This document shows positions 1 to 8,582 of a DNA stretch of 64,000 nucleotides, piece after piece. The DNA comes from Burkholderiales bacterium. GTDB taxonomy: Bacteria; Pseudomonadota; Gammaproteobacteria; Burkholderiales; Ga0077523. The notes beneath the pieces were generated by a model. It searched no databases. It was given only the letters and a program-made list of their open reading frames with translations, and was not told where the DNA came from. Within the stretch, counting starts at the first letter, position 1; every line of letters starts with the position of its first letter. A program made the position numbers and the translations under genes. The DNA lies in the NCBI GenBank assembly GCA_022843925.1, contig JALHMS010000014.1, positions 6,252 to 70,251 of the forward strand. The letters are read 5' to 3'.

Positions 1-602
1 GGGTCGAGCATCGCTCGACGCGGCGCAGGCTTGGGTACAGCGATGAATCCAGGAACGCGGGCGTCGGGCGGAGCCCGACCCACGGGGGTTGATTCCAGCG
101 CCGAGGAATCCAGTCGCGATGTTGTTCGTGGGTCGAGCATCGCTCGACGCTGCGCTGGCTTGGGCGCAGCCACGAATCCGGGAACGCGGGCGTCGGGCGG
201 AGCCCGACCCACGGGGGTTGTTTCCATCGCCGCAGCATCCAGTCGCGAGGGTCCCTCGTGGGTCGAGCATCGCTCGACGCGGCGCAGGCTTGGGTACAGC
301 GATGAATCCAGGAACGCGGGCGTCGGGCGGAGCCCGACCCACGGGGGTTGATTCCAGCGCCGAGGAATCCAGTCGCGAAGTCCTTCGTGGGTCGAGCATC
401 GCTCGACGCTGCGCAGGCTTGGGTACAGCGATGAATCCCGGAACGCGGGCGTCGGGCGGAGCCCGACCCACGGGGGTTGTTTTCAGCGCCGAGGAATCCA
501 GTCGCGATGTTGTTCGTGGGTCGAGCATCGCTCGACGCTGCGCAGGCTTGGGTACAGCGATGAATCCCGGAACGCGTGCGTCGGGCGGAGCCCGACCCAC
601 GT
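1..602. repeat. 129-bp tandem repeat, about 4.7 copies
   Basis: Units begin near 1, 130, 260, 389 and 518, so the period is 129-130 bp, and the array breaks off at about 602. Each unit carries two short hairpins: GTCGAGCATCGCTCGAC and GTCGGGCGGAGCCCGAC. Both follow the GTGGGTCG...CGACCCAC theme of REP-like elements. Copies differ by scattered substitutions, mainly in the roughly 20 bp before each unit start. The array may extend beyond the left edge. Open frames across it are repeat translations, not genes. Confidence 0.9.
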
Positions 603-619
603 CGAGCCTCCGCCGCATC

Positions 620-1831
620 TCACATCGTCGTCCGCCGCACCGTCACGTCCTTCCGCTTCGCCACGCCGGGCAGCAGTTTCAGCCCCAGCCCCGGCCCCGG
701 TGGCGCCGAGATCCGGCCGTTCTTCACCGGCGGAAGTTGCGTCACCAGCGTCGGGTACCAATCGTAGTAGAACGCCCGCACCATCTCCTGCACGAGCGCG
801 GTGGGCGCATTCAGCGACAGGTGCACCGAGGCCGTCAGCATCACGGGTCCCGTGCAGTCGTGCGGCGCGTAGGGCAGGGCCCAGGCCTCGGCCATCGTGC
901 CGATCTTCTTCGCTTCCGAGATGCCGCCGCACCACCCGACATCGAGCATGCACACCGAAACGGCCTGCTTCTGGAAGAGATCACGGAAGCCGGCCCGCGT
1001 GGCCAACGTCTCGCTCGCGGTGACCCACACGTTCGTGCGGTGCGCATAGTCGGCGAGGGCGTCGAGGTTGCTCATCTTGATCGGGTCCTCGTACCAGAAC
1101 GGATTGAACTGCTCGAGCGCCTTGGCGATGCGGATCGCGGCGGGCAGTTGCCACATGGAATGGAACTCCACGTGGATGTCCATCTTGTCACCGACGGCCT
1201 TGCGGATCTTCTCGAAGGGCTTCATCGCCTTCTTCAAGTCCGAATTCGAGATGTACGTGCCGTTCGACGCTTCGGCCGCGGTGTCGAAGGGCCAGATCTT
1301 CATGCCGGTGATGCCCATGTCGAGCAGGCTCTCGGCCACCTCGCCGGCATCGGTGAGAAAACCCTGCAGGTCCTCGTAGGGCCGCTTCTTTTTGTCCACC
1401 TTCGTCGGCAGTCCGAAGTTCTCGGTGCCCTGCGTCGGCTTGACGCGCACGTACTGATAGCCCGCGCAGGTGTTGTACACGCGGATGCTGTCCCGACAGG
1501 CGCCGCCGAGCAGTTGCACGATGGGCTGGCCGGTGACCTGGCCGAAGAGATCCCAGAGCGCGATGTCGATGGCCGATGCGGCGCGCATCTCGACGCCGAC
1601 GCTGTTGAAGCCGAGATAGGTATTGAGGAAATGGTGGGAGATCTTGTCGATCTCGAGCGGATTCCTGCCGAGCAGCCACGGTGCGGAGGTCTCGTGGATG
1701 TGCGCGGCCACCGGCGCCACCGCGTAGAACGTTTCGCCTAGACCCACGAATCCTTCGTCGGTGTGGATCTGCACCCAAAGCAGATTCGGGAACTCCGCGA
1801 GCTGGATGGTCTCGACGGCGGTGATCTTCAT
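620..1831 (-). CDS. Enolase-superfamily (mandelate racemase/muconate lactonizing) protein
   Basis: A 403-residue member of the enolase superfamily, which abstracts the alpha proton of carboxylate substrates using a bound Mg2+. The N-terminal capping domain starts MKITAVETIQL and is followed by the TIM barrel. Likely metal ligands are the acidic residues in DIHVEFH, WYEDP and TASETL, and the candidate general-base His is in YAPHD near the C-terminus. This arrangement resembles sugar-acid dehydratases and mandelate racemase more than muconate cycloisomerase. The ATG at 1831 has an AGGAGC ribosome site; longer in-frame starts run into a repeat. A CitE-like lyase gene lies divergently beyond that repeat. 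The substrate cannot be read from sequence. Confidence 0.88.
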   Translation of the reverse strand: MKITAVETIQLAEFPNLLWVQIHTDEGFVGLGETFYAVAPVAAHIHETSAPWLLGRNPLEIDKISHHFLNTYLGFNSVGVEMRAASAIDIALWDLFGQVTGQPIVQLLGGACRDSIRVYNTCAGYQYVRVKPTQGTENFGLPTKVDKKKRPYEDLQGFLTDAGEVAESLLDMGITGMKIWPFDTAAEASNGTYISNSDLKKAMKPFEKIRKAVGDKMDIHVEFHSMWQLPAAIRIAKALEQFNPFWYEDPIKMSNLDALADYAHRTNVWVTASETLATRAGFRDLFQKQAVSVCMLDVGWCGGISEAKKIGTMAEAWALPYAPHDCTGPVMLTASVHLSLNAPTALVQEMVRAFYYDWYPTLVTQLPPVKNGRISAPPGPGLGLKLLPGVAKRKDVTVRRTTM

Positions 1832-1963
1832 GGGCGGCTCCTGTTTCAGCGAGTAGGCGCGGGCGGCCGAGTCTACCCCCGTCACGGCCGCTCGGAATAG
1901 ATCGGATGTCGGACAACTTGTCGAGGCGCCGCAGCGCACCGCTCGTCGTCGGAACGGGCCACG

Positions 1964-2160
1964 ATCTTGTGGGAGCGGCCCATGGCCGCCTCTCGGGCCT
2001 GACGGCCCGCGGCGGCTTGGCCGCAGGGCGTACCAACAAGGGGAGGGCCCCTGGTATATCCCCCCGTTGATGCGCACCCCGCCCTGGATATGGGCCGAGC
2101 TCTTGTAGGAGCGCGCCATGCCCGCGAGAGCGACGATTCCGGTCGAAGCGCTCGCTCCTG
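1964..2160. repeat. Dispersed hairpin repeat, copy 1
   Basis: This intergenic segment carries GGGAGCGGCCCATGGCCGCC at one end and TTGTAGGAGCGCGCCATG-CCCGCGAGAGCG toward the other. Between them is a conserved stretch with GTACCAACAAGGGGAGGGCC and CCCCCCGTTGATGCGC. The same modules in the same order recur at 60446-60665, and the TAGGAGCGGCCCAT module recurs at 61808-61905. It separates the divergent genes at 620 and 2259. Confidence 0.8.
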
Positions 2161-2258
2161 TCCACCTCGCGGACCCGCGCGCCCCTGCCGGCGGACGCTT
2201 GGTCGGCGGGCATATTCGCGGCTAGCATCGCGGCTTTCCCGGTCGAGGATCTTCCAAG

Positions 2259-3125
2259 ATGAGTGCCGTTGCCCGAAACATCCGCCCCCGCCGCAGCCTG
2301 CTGTTCGTGCCGGCGCTGCGTCCGGACCGCTACCTCAAGGCGCTGGAGGTGGGCGCGGACATCGTCTGCATCGACATGGAAGACGCCGTGACGCTCGAGA
2401 GAAAGGACGAGGGTCGGGCGCTCACGCTGCCGCTGTTCGCCCAGGCATCGCATCCGCAAGTCGAACGCATGGTGCGCATCAATGCGTTGTCGACCTATCA
2501 CGGGCTCAAGGATCTCCAGGCGCTGATCGAATGCGCCACGCCGCCCGACGCGATCATGATTCCGAAGATCCGTAGCGCGGAGGAGGTCGAACTCATCGAC
2601 ACGCTGCTCTCGGCGGGTGCCGCGAGGAACATCCGCTACTGCGTGATCGTCGAGACGAACCGCGGCCTCGAGCGTGCCATCGAGATCGCCGCCTCCAGCC
2701 CGCGCATCGACTCGATGATCCTCGGCGCGGTGGACATGTCGGCAGATCTGCGTTGCGCGAAGGCTTGGGAACCGCTGCTGTACACGCGCTCCCGGCTCGT
2801 GCATGCCGCCGCCTCGGCCGGCATCGACCTGCTCGACGTGCCGTTCCTCAACCTCGACGATCCGGAGGGCCTGCGGCAGGAAGCCATGGGCTGCGCCCGG
2901 CTCGGCTTCACCGGCAAGGCGTCGATCCATCCGAACCAGATCCCCATCATCCACGAGGCGTTCACGCCGACCGAGACGCAGATCGCGAAGGCGCGCAAGG
3001 TGTGCGCGGCGTTCGAGGAGAGCACGACGGGGTTGGTCGTGGTGGACAACGAGTTGATCGAGCTGCCGGTGGTGCGGTCGTACTACCGCATGCTCGCGAT
3101 TGCAGAGCGTATCGCGGGCAAGTGA
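2259..3125 (+). CDS. CoA-ester lyase, HpcH/HpaI aldolase / CitE-like family
   Basis: A 288-residue TIM-barrel lyase of the citrate-lyase beta-subunit-like group (CitE, malyl-CoA and citramalyl-CoA lyases), which cleave or form C-C bonds of acyl-CoA thioesters with Mg2+. Visible signatures are RRSLLFVPALRPDR at the N-terminus, IDMEDAV, the metal-site Glu in VIVETNRGL, the Asp in LGAVDMSADL, and GKASIHPNQIPIIHEAF toward the C-terminus. Length and motif order are complete. It has no CitD/CitF partners here, so it is a stand-alone CitE-like enzyme. It is divergent from the enolase-family gene and the two could serve one acid-degradation route, but that is inference. Confidence 0.9.
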   Translation: MSAVARNIRPRRSLLFVPALRPDRYLKALEVGADIVCIDMEDAVTLERKDEGRALTLPLFAQASHPQVERMVRINALSTYHGLKDLQALIECATPPDAIMIPKIRSAEEVELIDTLLSAGAARNIRYCVIVETNRGLERAIEIAASSPRIDSMILGAVDMSADLRCAKAWEPLLYTRSRLVHAAASAGIDLLDVPFLNLDDPEGLRQEAMGCARLGFTGKASIHPNQIPIIHEAFTPTETQIAKARKVCAAFEESTTGLVVVDNELIELPVVRSYYRMLAIAERIAGK

Positions 3126-3487
3126 GGAGCGCGGGTGAAGGAGTGTGCGCCTCCGCGCACTTGGTCGGTGCGCGCCGGCCCCCTCCTTGGGCGTCCAGCC
3201 ATCCTTCGAGGTCAGGGGTGTCGGTGTACCGCAGCGAGGCTGTCGACGCAGTTTACGAGGCCCCTGCCCGGAGGCGCGCCGCAGGCTTCAACTCACTGAG
3301 GCGGAAGCCTTTTCGTGGGTCGGCCCGCACTTTGCGAAGAGGGGGCCATGGCAGGCAGCCGCAAGGTGGCCCGGCCGGAGAAACCAGTCACAGCCGCGCA
3401 GTGCGGAAGGCAGGGACGACGACCCGAAACGGCGTCCCTCCGACCGGGCGGCACTCGCATTCGAACCTGTTGGAAGAGCACGCCACC
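3126..3487. other. Gap with no recognised gene
   Basis: About 360 bp between the CitE-like gene and the HD-domain gene. Open frames exist in several phases, as expected in GC-rich DNA, but none has a ribosome site or a recognisable product. No terminator with a T tract or known RNA was seen. Confidence 0.4.
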
Positions 3488-4090
3488 ATGCTTCAGAGAA
3501 TCGCCATTGCACCCGGGCATCGGGGCCCGACCGTCGCCATCACCACCCAGCGCGTCGTGCAGTTTCGTCAGCAACCCTGCGCCCTCCTGATCGAGGCCTT
3601 CTCCACTTCCGCCGAGCGTCGCCGCGAGCGTCGCCGCGCCGGTGCCGCCATCTTCGGCGGCGTGGAGCGCGCGATCGAACTCGTGCACGTCCTCTGCAAC
3701 GAGGCCGGCATCACCGACGACGTGACCCTCGCCGCCTGCGTGTTGCACGACAATCTCCAGGACACGCACCTGAGCTACATGGAGCTGCGCCGCCAGTTCG
3801 GCCCTGTGGTCGCCGAGGTCGTGGCCGAACTCACCGATGGCAACAGCGGACTCCTGCCCGATCGTCCGTCAGTGCGCCTCCATGCGAGCGGCTCGCTGAG
3901 CCACCGTGCGAAGCTCATCACGCTCGCCCAGCAGGTCGTCGCGATGCGCGATCTCGCCGGTGGCGCCCTTGCCCGCGGTGAGGCCGGTGACGTCTCCACC
4001 GACTCCCTCAACGCCGTGGTGGAATCCCTGCGTGGCACGCACACGACGCTCGAGTGCCTCTTCGACGAGGCACGCGCGCGTCTCCAGTAG
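3488..4090 (+). CDS. Degenerate HD-domain protein, RelA/SpoT/MESH1 hydrolase-like
   Basis: A 200-residue protein. The middle aligns by eye with the ppGpp-hydrolase HD fold of SpoT and MESH1: LAACVLHDNLQDTHLSYMEL (residues 81-100) matches the usual AALLHDxxEDT region, and SHRAKLITLAQQVVAMRDL (138-156) matches the usual KLIKLADKLxNLRDL. The His-Asp pair is kept. The catalytic Glu of HDxxED is Gln, the Asp of LAD is Gln, and the expected upstream metal-binding His appears replaced by Glu in GGVERAIEL. It is therefore probably not an active metal hydrolase and may bind a ligand or protein instead. The N-terminal 55 residues are Arg-rich and unrecognised. The ATG at 3488 lacks a strong ribosome site, so an earlier start cannot be excluded. 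Confidence 0.7.
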   Translation: MLQRIAIAPGHRGPTVAITTQRVVQFRQQPCALLIEAFSTSAERRRERRRAGAAIFGGVERAIELVHVLCNEAGITDDVTLAACVLHDNLQDTHLSYMELRRQFGPVVAEVVAELTDGNSGLLPDRPSVRLHASGSLSHRAKLITLAQQVVAMRDLAGGALARGEAGDVSTDSLNAVVESLRGTHTTLECLFDEARARLQ

Positions 4091-4132
4091 TACCAGCAGT
4101 ACCGGCAGGACCCGCCCGTCGTGTGATCGGAC

Positions 4133-4166
4133 GGACCGCGTACCGGAGAATTCCGGCGCGCGGTCC
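4133..4166. other. Long imperfect hairpin upstream of selD
   Basis: The arms 4133-4147 (GGACCGCGTACCGGA) and 4152-4166 (TCCGGCGCGCGGTCC) pair over 15 bp with two mismatches around a GAAT loop. There is no following T tract, so it is not a classical intrinsic terminator. It could end transcription of the HD gene or sit in the selD leader. Confidence 0.55.
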
Positions 4167-4248
4167 GGGGATCACGGCCCGGTCCGCCGCGCAGGCTATG
4201 CAGAGGCTCCCCGGGGATTAGAATCCGCGCTCCCCACGGAGCCCACGG

Positions 4249-5298
4249 ATGAACGCGCCAGAACCTCTCCGACTCACGCAATACGCCCACGGCGGCGGTT
4301 GCGGCTGCAAGATCGCTCCCGCGGTCCTCGAACAGATCCTTTCGAAAAGCGGCGTCGGCCGCCTGGTTCCAGACCGTCTGCTCGTCGGCACCGAGACGGC
4401 TGACGATGCCGCCGTCTGGCGCATCAACGACACCCAGGCCATCATCGCCACGACGGATTTCTTCACGCCGATCGTGGACGACCCCCGCGACTTCGGCCGC
4501 ATCGCCGCCACGAACGCCATCTCCGACGTCTACGCCATGGGCGGCGTCCCGCTCTTCGCGCTGGCACTCGTCGGCATGCCGATCGACAAGCTGCCGATGG
4601 ACACCATCCGCGGCATCCTCGAAGGCGGTGAATCGGTCTGCGCCACGGCGGGCATTCCCGTCGCCGGCGGCCACAGCATCGATTCCGTGGAGCCCATCTA
4701 CGGGCTCGTCGTGATCGGTCTCGCGCACCCCGACCACATCAAGCGCAACTCGACCGCGCAGCCAGGCGACCGGCTCATCCTCGGAAAGGGTCTCGGCGTC
4801 GGCATCTACAGCGCCGCGCTGAAGAAGGGCGTGCTGCCGCCGGCGCTGTACGACGTCATGATCGCCAGCACCACGAAGCTCAACACGCCCGGACCGCGGC
4901 TCGCGCAGCATCCCGGCGTGCACGCGCTCACCGACGTGACCGGCTTCGGGCTCCTCGGACATCTCTGGGAAGTGTGTCGCGGTGCGGGGGTGCGGGCAAC
5001 GGTCCGCTGGTCCGATGTGCCTTCGCTGGAGGGCGCGGGGGACCTGGCAAGGCAGGGCTTCAGCACCGGCGCCTCGACGCGCAACTGGGCGGGTTATGGC
5101 GCGCACGTGGATCTTGGTGCGCTCGGCGCGCCCGAGCGTGCCCTGCTGACCGATCCGCAGACGAGTGGCGGCCTGCTGGTGGCCTGCGCGCCGGACGCCG
5201 TCGATGCGGTGCTCGGGATGTTCCGCGAGGAAGGATTCGACCGCGCAGCGGTCATCGGCGAGATCGCGGCGGGGACGCCGGGCATCGCCGTGCAATGA
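4249..5298 (+). CDS. selD: Selenide, water dikinase
   Basis: SelD makes selenophosphate from selenide and ATP; selenophosphate is the donor for selenocysteine and 2-selenouridine in tRNA. The 349-residue length is typical. The catalytic loop GGGCGCK is at residues 15-21, with Cys18 at the position that is Cys or Sec in the family and Lys21 as the essential lysine. The AIR-synthase-like ATP-binding features follow ([55 protein letters not shown]). The cysE start lies about 10 bp beyond its stop, so the two are probably co-transcribed. No selA, selB, selU or in-frame UGA selenoprotein was found in the window. Confidence 0.96.
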   Translation: MNAPEPLRLTQYAHGGGCGCKIAPAVLEQILSKSGVGRLVPDRLLVGTETADDAAVWRINDTQAIIATTDFFTPIVDDPRDFGRIAATNAISDVYAMGGVPLFALALVGMPIDKLPMDTIRGILEGGESVCATAGIPVAGGHSIDSVEPIYGLVVIGLAHPDHIKRNSTAQPGDRLILGKGLGVGIYSAALKKGVLPPALYDVMIASTTKLNTPGPRLAQHPGVHALTDVTGFGLLGHLWEVCRGAGVRATVRWSDVPSLEGAGDLARQGFSTGASTRNWAGYGAHVDLGALGAPERALLTDPQTSGGLLVACAPDAVDAVLGMFREEGFDRAAVIGEIAAGTPGIAVQ

Positions 5299-5309
5299 GG
5301 AGACTCCGC

Positions 5310-6095
5310 ATGCAACCCGTCGACGCCGACAGCTGGTCGGAACTGAAGCGCCTCGCCATCGTGCAGGTGGAGCAGGAGCCCATCCTCTCGGGCCATCTCT
5401 ACGATCTCGTCCTGCGCCATCGTGGCTATCCCGAGGCGCTCGCCTACCTCGTCGCCGCGAGCCTCTCGAACCAGGTCTTCAGCCTCGCCGCGATGGTCGA
5501 CCTGATCGGCGAGACCATCGAGCGCAATCCGGAGATCGCCACGGCCACCCTCGCGGACCTCCGCGCGATCGAGACTCGAGACCCCGCGGCGGAATCGCAA
5601 CTGGTGCCGTTCCTCTACTACAAGGGCTTCAAGGGCCTCGCCGCGCATCGCGTCGCCCATGCGCTGTGGAACGAGGGCCGCCGTGGCGTCGCGCGGTTCC
5701 TGCAGAGTCGCGTCGCCGACTCGCTTGCGATGGACATCCACCCCGCCGCGCGCATCGGCAAGGGCGTCTTCATGGACCACGGCACCGGGCTCGTCATCGG
5801 CGAGACGAGCGTGGTGGAGGACGACGTCTCGATGCTGCAGTCCGTCACGCTGGGCGGCACCGGCAAGGAGACCGGCGATCGGCATCCGAAGATCCGCCGC
5901 GGCGTGATGATCGGCGCCGGCGCGAAGATCCTCGGCAACATCGAGGTGGGCGAAGGCTCGAAGGTGGCGGCGGGCAGCGTCGTGTTGCGCGCGGTGCCGC
6001 CGCACACCACGGTTGCCGGCGTGCCGGCGCGGCCGATGGGCACGCCGCTGTCGGACGCGCCCGCGCTCGACATGCAGCAGGACGTCGACGAGTAG
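5310..6095 (+). CDS. cysE: Serine O-acetyltransferase
   Basis: CysE acetylates L-serine with acetyl-CoA to O-acetylserine, the first step of cysteine synthesis. The 261-residue protein has the N-terminal helical domain (about 1-130) and then the left-handed hexapeptide-repeat helix. Catalytic-site features are Asp142 and His157 in the MDIHPAARIGKGVFMDHGTG segment and His192 in RHPKI. The start at 5310 is preferred because GAGGAG lies just upstream; an in-frame ATG at 5295 overlaps the selD stop and would add five residues. The sulfur and selenium genes are adjacent, which fits shared use of cysteine-derived chalcogen, but this is inference. Confidence 0.95.
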   Translation: MQPVDADSWSELKRLAIVQVEQEPILSGHLYDLVLRHRGYPEALAYLVAASLSNQVFSLAAMVDLIGETIERNPEIATATLADLRAIETRDPAAESQLVPFLYYKGFKGLAAHRVAHALWNEGRRGVARFLQSRVADSLAMDIHPAARIGKGVFMDHGTGLVIGETSVVEDDVSMLQSVTLGGTGKETGDRHPKIRRGVMIGAGAKILGNIEVGEGSKVAAGSVVLRAVPPHTTVAGVPARPMGTPLSDAPALDMQQDVDE

Positions 6096-6122
6096 CCGAC
6101 TTCCGGCCGGCCGGGCGTCGGC
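6095..6122. terminator. GC-rich hairpin between convergent genes
   Basis: GCCGAC (6095-6100) pairs with GTCGGC (6117-6122), and the interior CCGGCC/GGCCGG is also self-complementary. It exactly fills the space between the convergent cysE and glutathione-transferase stops, as a bidirectional terminator would. T tracts are short. Confidence 0.5.
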
Positions 6123-6123
6123 C

Positions 6124-6792
6124 TTACTTCGGACGCCCGTACGGTTCGTCGGCCGCCACGTAGGCCGTCTCGGCGCGTCCGGCATCGCACCACGCCTTGA
6201 CCGCAGGGACCGCAAGAATCGCGTCGCGATACGCAGCCGCCACCGGCGGAAGGTCCACGGCGTAGGTCACGAAGCGCGTCGCCACGGGCGCGAACATCGC
6301 GTCGGCAACCGTGAAGCTGCCGAAGAGCAGCGGGCCGCCCTGGCCGAAGCGCTGGCGGCATTCCTCCCAGATGCGCACCACGCGCGCGATGTCCTTCGAC
6401 GACCCCGGCGTGCGGCCCTTGTCAGGGTGTCGCGTGCGGAGGTTCATCGGCATTGCCTTGCGCAGCTCCTGGAAGCCCGAGTGCATCTCGGCCGACACGC
6501 AGCGGGCATGGCGCCGCGCCACCGGGTCCGCCGGCCAGAGCTGCTTCTCGGGAAACATCTCGGCGACCGCCTCGCAGATCGCGAGGGAATCCCAGACGGG
6601 TTCGTTGTCGACCATCAGCACCGGGACCTTGCGCGTCGGCGAGTACGCCTCGATGCCGACCACGCGGACGTCGTCGGAAAAAGCGAGTTGCAGCTCCTCG
6701 AACGGGATGTCCGCAGCGCGTAGCAGCACCCAGGGCCGCATCGACCACGACGAGTAGTTCTTGTTGGCGATGACGAGTTTCAAGTCGGGCAT
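6124..6792 (-). CDS. Glutathione S-transferase family protein
   Basis: A 222-residue cytosolic GST. The N-terminal thioredoxin-like domain has the catalytic-region sequence KNYSSWSMRPWVLLRAA, cis-Pro in KVPVLMVDN and the glutathione-contact motif DSLAICEA. The helical C-terminal domain contains FGSFTVADAMFAPVATRF, where the conserved Asp of the N-capping box sits. The ATG at 6792 gives the usual MxxLKLVIANKNYSSWS start. The substrate is unknown. It is divergent from the dioxygenase gene at 6872. Confidence 0.92.
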   Translation of the reverse strand: MPDLKLVIANKNYSSWSMRPWVLLRAADIPFEELQLAFSDDVRVVGIEAYSPTRKVPVLMVDNEPVWDSLAICEAVAEMFPEKQLWPADPVARRHARCVSAEMHSGFQELRKAMPMNLRTRHPDKGRTPGSSKDIARVVRIWEECRQRFGQGGPLLFGSFTVADAMFAPVATRFVTYAVDLPPVAAAYRDAILAVPAVKAWCDAGRAETAYVAADEPYGRPK

Positions 6793-6871
6793 GGCGTTCT
6801 CACGAGATATCCGGGGACGTTGCCGAGGGTGGCATGATCGCGCGACGACAACAAGGCGGATCGGGGGGAAG

Positions 6872-7717
6872 ATGGGCACCGGCTGGCAGCTCGACGAAGA
6901 GCAGCTCGACATCTATCGACGCGACGGACTCGTCGTGTCGCCATATCGTTTTCCTGGCGAACGTCTCGCAGCCATGCGGGCGTCGCTCGACCGGCTGCTG
7001 CACGACAACGCGACCACCGCGCCCGAGAGCCTCATCTGTCCGCACATCCCGAACGGTGCGCATCACGATGCTGCAGCGGCAGCACAGTGGTTCGAGTACG
7101 CGACGGATCCCGGCGTGCTCGATCTCGTCGAACAGGTGCTGGGCCCCGACGTGATCCTCTGGGGCAGTCAGGTCTTCTGCAAGCCGGCGCGCACCGGGCG
7201 AACGATCCCGTGGCATCAGGACGGCCAGTACTGGCCCATCCGGCCGATCGCCACCTGCTCGGTCTGGATCGCTCTCGACGACGCGACGCCGGAGAACGGT
7301 TGCATGCGATACGTGCCGGGTTCGCACGCGAGCGGGAGCCTGTTCGCGCACCGCCGGCGCGAGGGCGAGGATCTCGTCCTGTTCGAGGAGGTGGATCCGG
7401 CCGCGTACGACTTCGCGGGGGCCCGCGACGATGCCCTCGACGCCGGGCAGTTCTCGCTCCACGACGTGTTCCTGATTCACGGATCCGAGGCCAATCGCTC
7501 CGACCGGCGGCGGGCCGGATTCGTCGTGCGCTTCATGCCCGCGACGTCGCTCTTCGACCGCAACATCGATCGGCGCCAGGATCAGGCCGGGCTGTCGTTC
7601 AGCTTCAGCCGGCGGCCGATCTGGCTGGTGCGCGGACGCGACCGCGCGGGCAACGATTTCTCGATCGGGCACGGCGAGGATTTCCAGTCGGTGCCCCGCA
7701 TCTCGGATGATCTCTGA
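6872..7717 (+). CDS. Phytanoyl-CoA dioxygenase family protein (PhyH 1)
   Basis: A 281-residue Fe(II)/2-oxoglutarate oxygenase of the PhyH family, which hydroxylates small molecules or acyl chains. The 2-His-1-carboxylate iron site is visible: His115 and Asp117 in IPWHQDGQYW and His203 in FLIHGSEANRS, with a downstream Arg likely binding 2-oxoglutarate. ENGCMRYVPGSH is the typical mid-domain sequence. It is one of three PhyH paralogues in this window (also 22203 and 25291). No signal peptide, so cytosolic. The substrate is unknown. Confidence 0.92.
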   Translation: MGTGWQLDEEQLDIYRRDGLVVSPYRFPGERLAAMRASLDRLLHDNATTAPESLICPHIPNGAHHDAAAAAQWFEYATDPGVLDLVEQVLGPDVILWGSQVFCKPARTGRTIPWHQDGQYWPIRPIATCSVWIALDDATPENGCMRYVPGSHASGSLFAHRRREGEDLVLFEEVDPAAYDFAGARDDALDAGQFSLHDVFLIHGSEANRSDRRRAGFVVRFMPATSLFDRNIDRRQDQAGLSFSFSRRPIWLVRGRDRAGNDFSIGHGEDFQSVPRISDDL

Positions 7718-7817
7718 CGACGGGCCAGGTGCCGTCGGCGCGGTAAACTCGGGCCCGCGTGAATCCAATGTCCGCGCCGGGGATCCCCCGGCCGCGCCCT
7801 TTCCGGAGGCCAGACCC

Positions 7818-8540
7818 ATGAAGCATATCGTCCGTTCCGCTCTCGCCGTCACCGCGCTCGCCGCCGGTGCTGCCCAGGCCGCCGACATCGATTCGATCCA
7901 GCTCCTGTCCCAGCAGGAGTACCGCGCGCTGTCCGAGGATCTCGGAGCAGCGCTCTCGTACAAGCCGCTGACGCCGGCCGAGCCGCTTGGCATCACCGGT
8001 TTCGACATCGGCGTCGCGGTGACGGCGACCGAGCTGAAGAACAAGGCGGTGTTCGACCGCGCCACCTCCGGCGGCAATCTCCCCAGCTACCTGCCGGTGC
8101 CCACGATCCGCGCCCTGAAGGGTCTGCCCTTCGGCATCGACGTCGGTCTCATGGCCTCGGCGATCCCCGGCACGAACATCCGGCTCTTCGGTGGCGAGTT
8201 GCGGTACGCGATCCTCTCCGGGAACGTCGCGCTGCCCGCCGTGGCTATCCGCGGCAGCTTCTCGAAGATGACGGGCGTGAATCAGATCGATTTCGACACC
8301 AAGGGCATCGATCTCTCCGTCTCGAAGGGCTTCCTCAACTTCACGCCCTACGGCGGGGTCGGCATGGTGTGGGTGAGCAGCACGCCGAACGGCGTGCCCG
8401 GCCTCTCGAAGGAGTCGTTCTCGCTGAACAAGGTGTTCCTCGGCGTGAACGCGAACTTCCTGCTGATGAATTTCGCGTTCGAGGCGGATCGCACGGGCGA
8501 GAACAACACGGTCGGCATCAAGGCGGGCATCCGCTTCTGA
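7818..8540 (+). CDS. Exported beta-barrel-like outer-membrane protein
   Basis: A 240-residue protein with a clear Sec signal peptide (MKHIVRSALAVTALAAGAAQA, cleavage near 21). The mature part alternates polar and hydrophobic residues (FDIGVAVTATEL, IDVGLMASAIP, FTPYGGVGMVWVS, NFAFEADRTG) and ends in a terminal Phe (KAGIRF). This fits an outer-membrane beta-barrel with the C-terminal aromatic signal. The name is based on overall character; no specific family was recognised. An AGGC ribosome site lies upstream of the ATG at 7818. Confidence 0.8.
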   Translation: MKHIVRSALAVTALAAGAAQAADIDSIQLLSQQEYRALSEDLGAALSYKPLTPAEPLGITGFDIGVAVTATELKNKAVFDRATSGGNLPSYLPVPTIRALKGLPFGIDVGLMASAIPGTNIRLFGGELRYAILSGNVALPAVAIRGSFSKMTGVNQIDFDTKGIDLSVSKGFLNFTPYGGVGMVWVSSTPNGVPGLSKESFSLNKVFLGVNANFLLMNFAFEADRTGENNTVGIKAGIRF

Positions 8541-8582
8541 TCCTCGCGGTTCGCGGGGAAACCAACCGCCCGTTCATGCCGG

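Noticed and set aside
89..1741. Long plus-strand open frame across the tandem repeat and the enolase gene
   Set aside because: It is the repeat translated, then the antisense of a well-supported enolase-family gene; composition is Arg/Gly/Pro-rich with no family features.
3126..3487. Possible small gene at 3315-3590
   Set aside because: No ribosome site or family resemblance; it overlaps the better-supported gene starting at 3488 in another frame.
4133..4166. Hairpin upstream of selD considered as a riboswitch
   Set aside because: It is a simple stem with no conserved junction or known riboswitch core; it is listed only as a hairpin.
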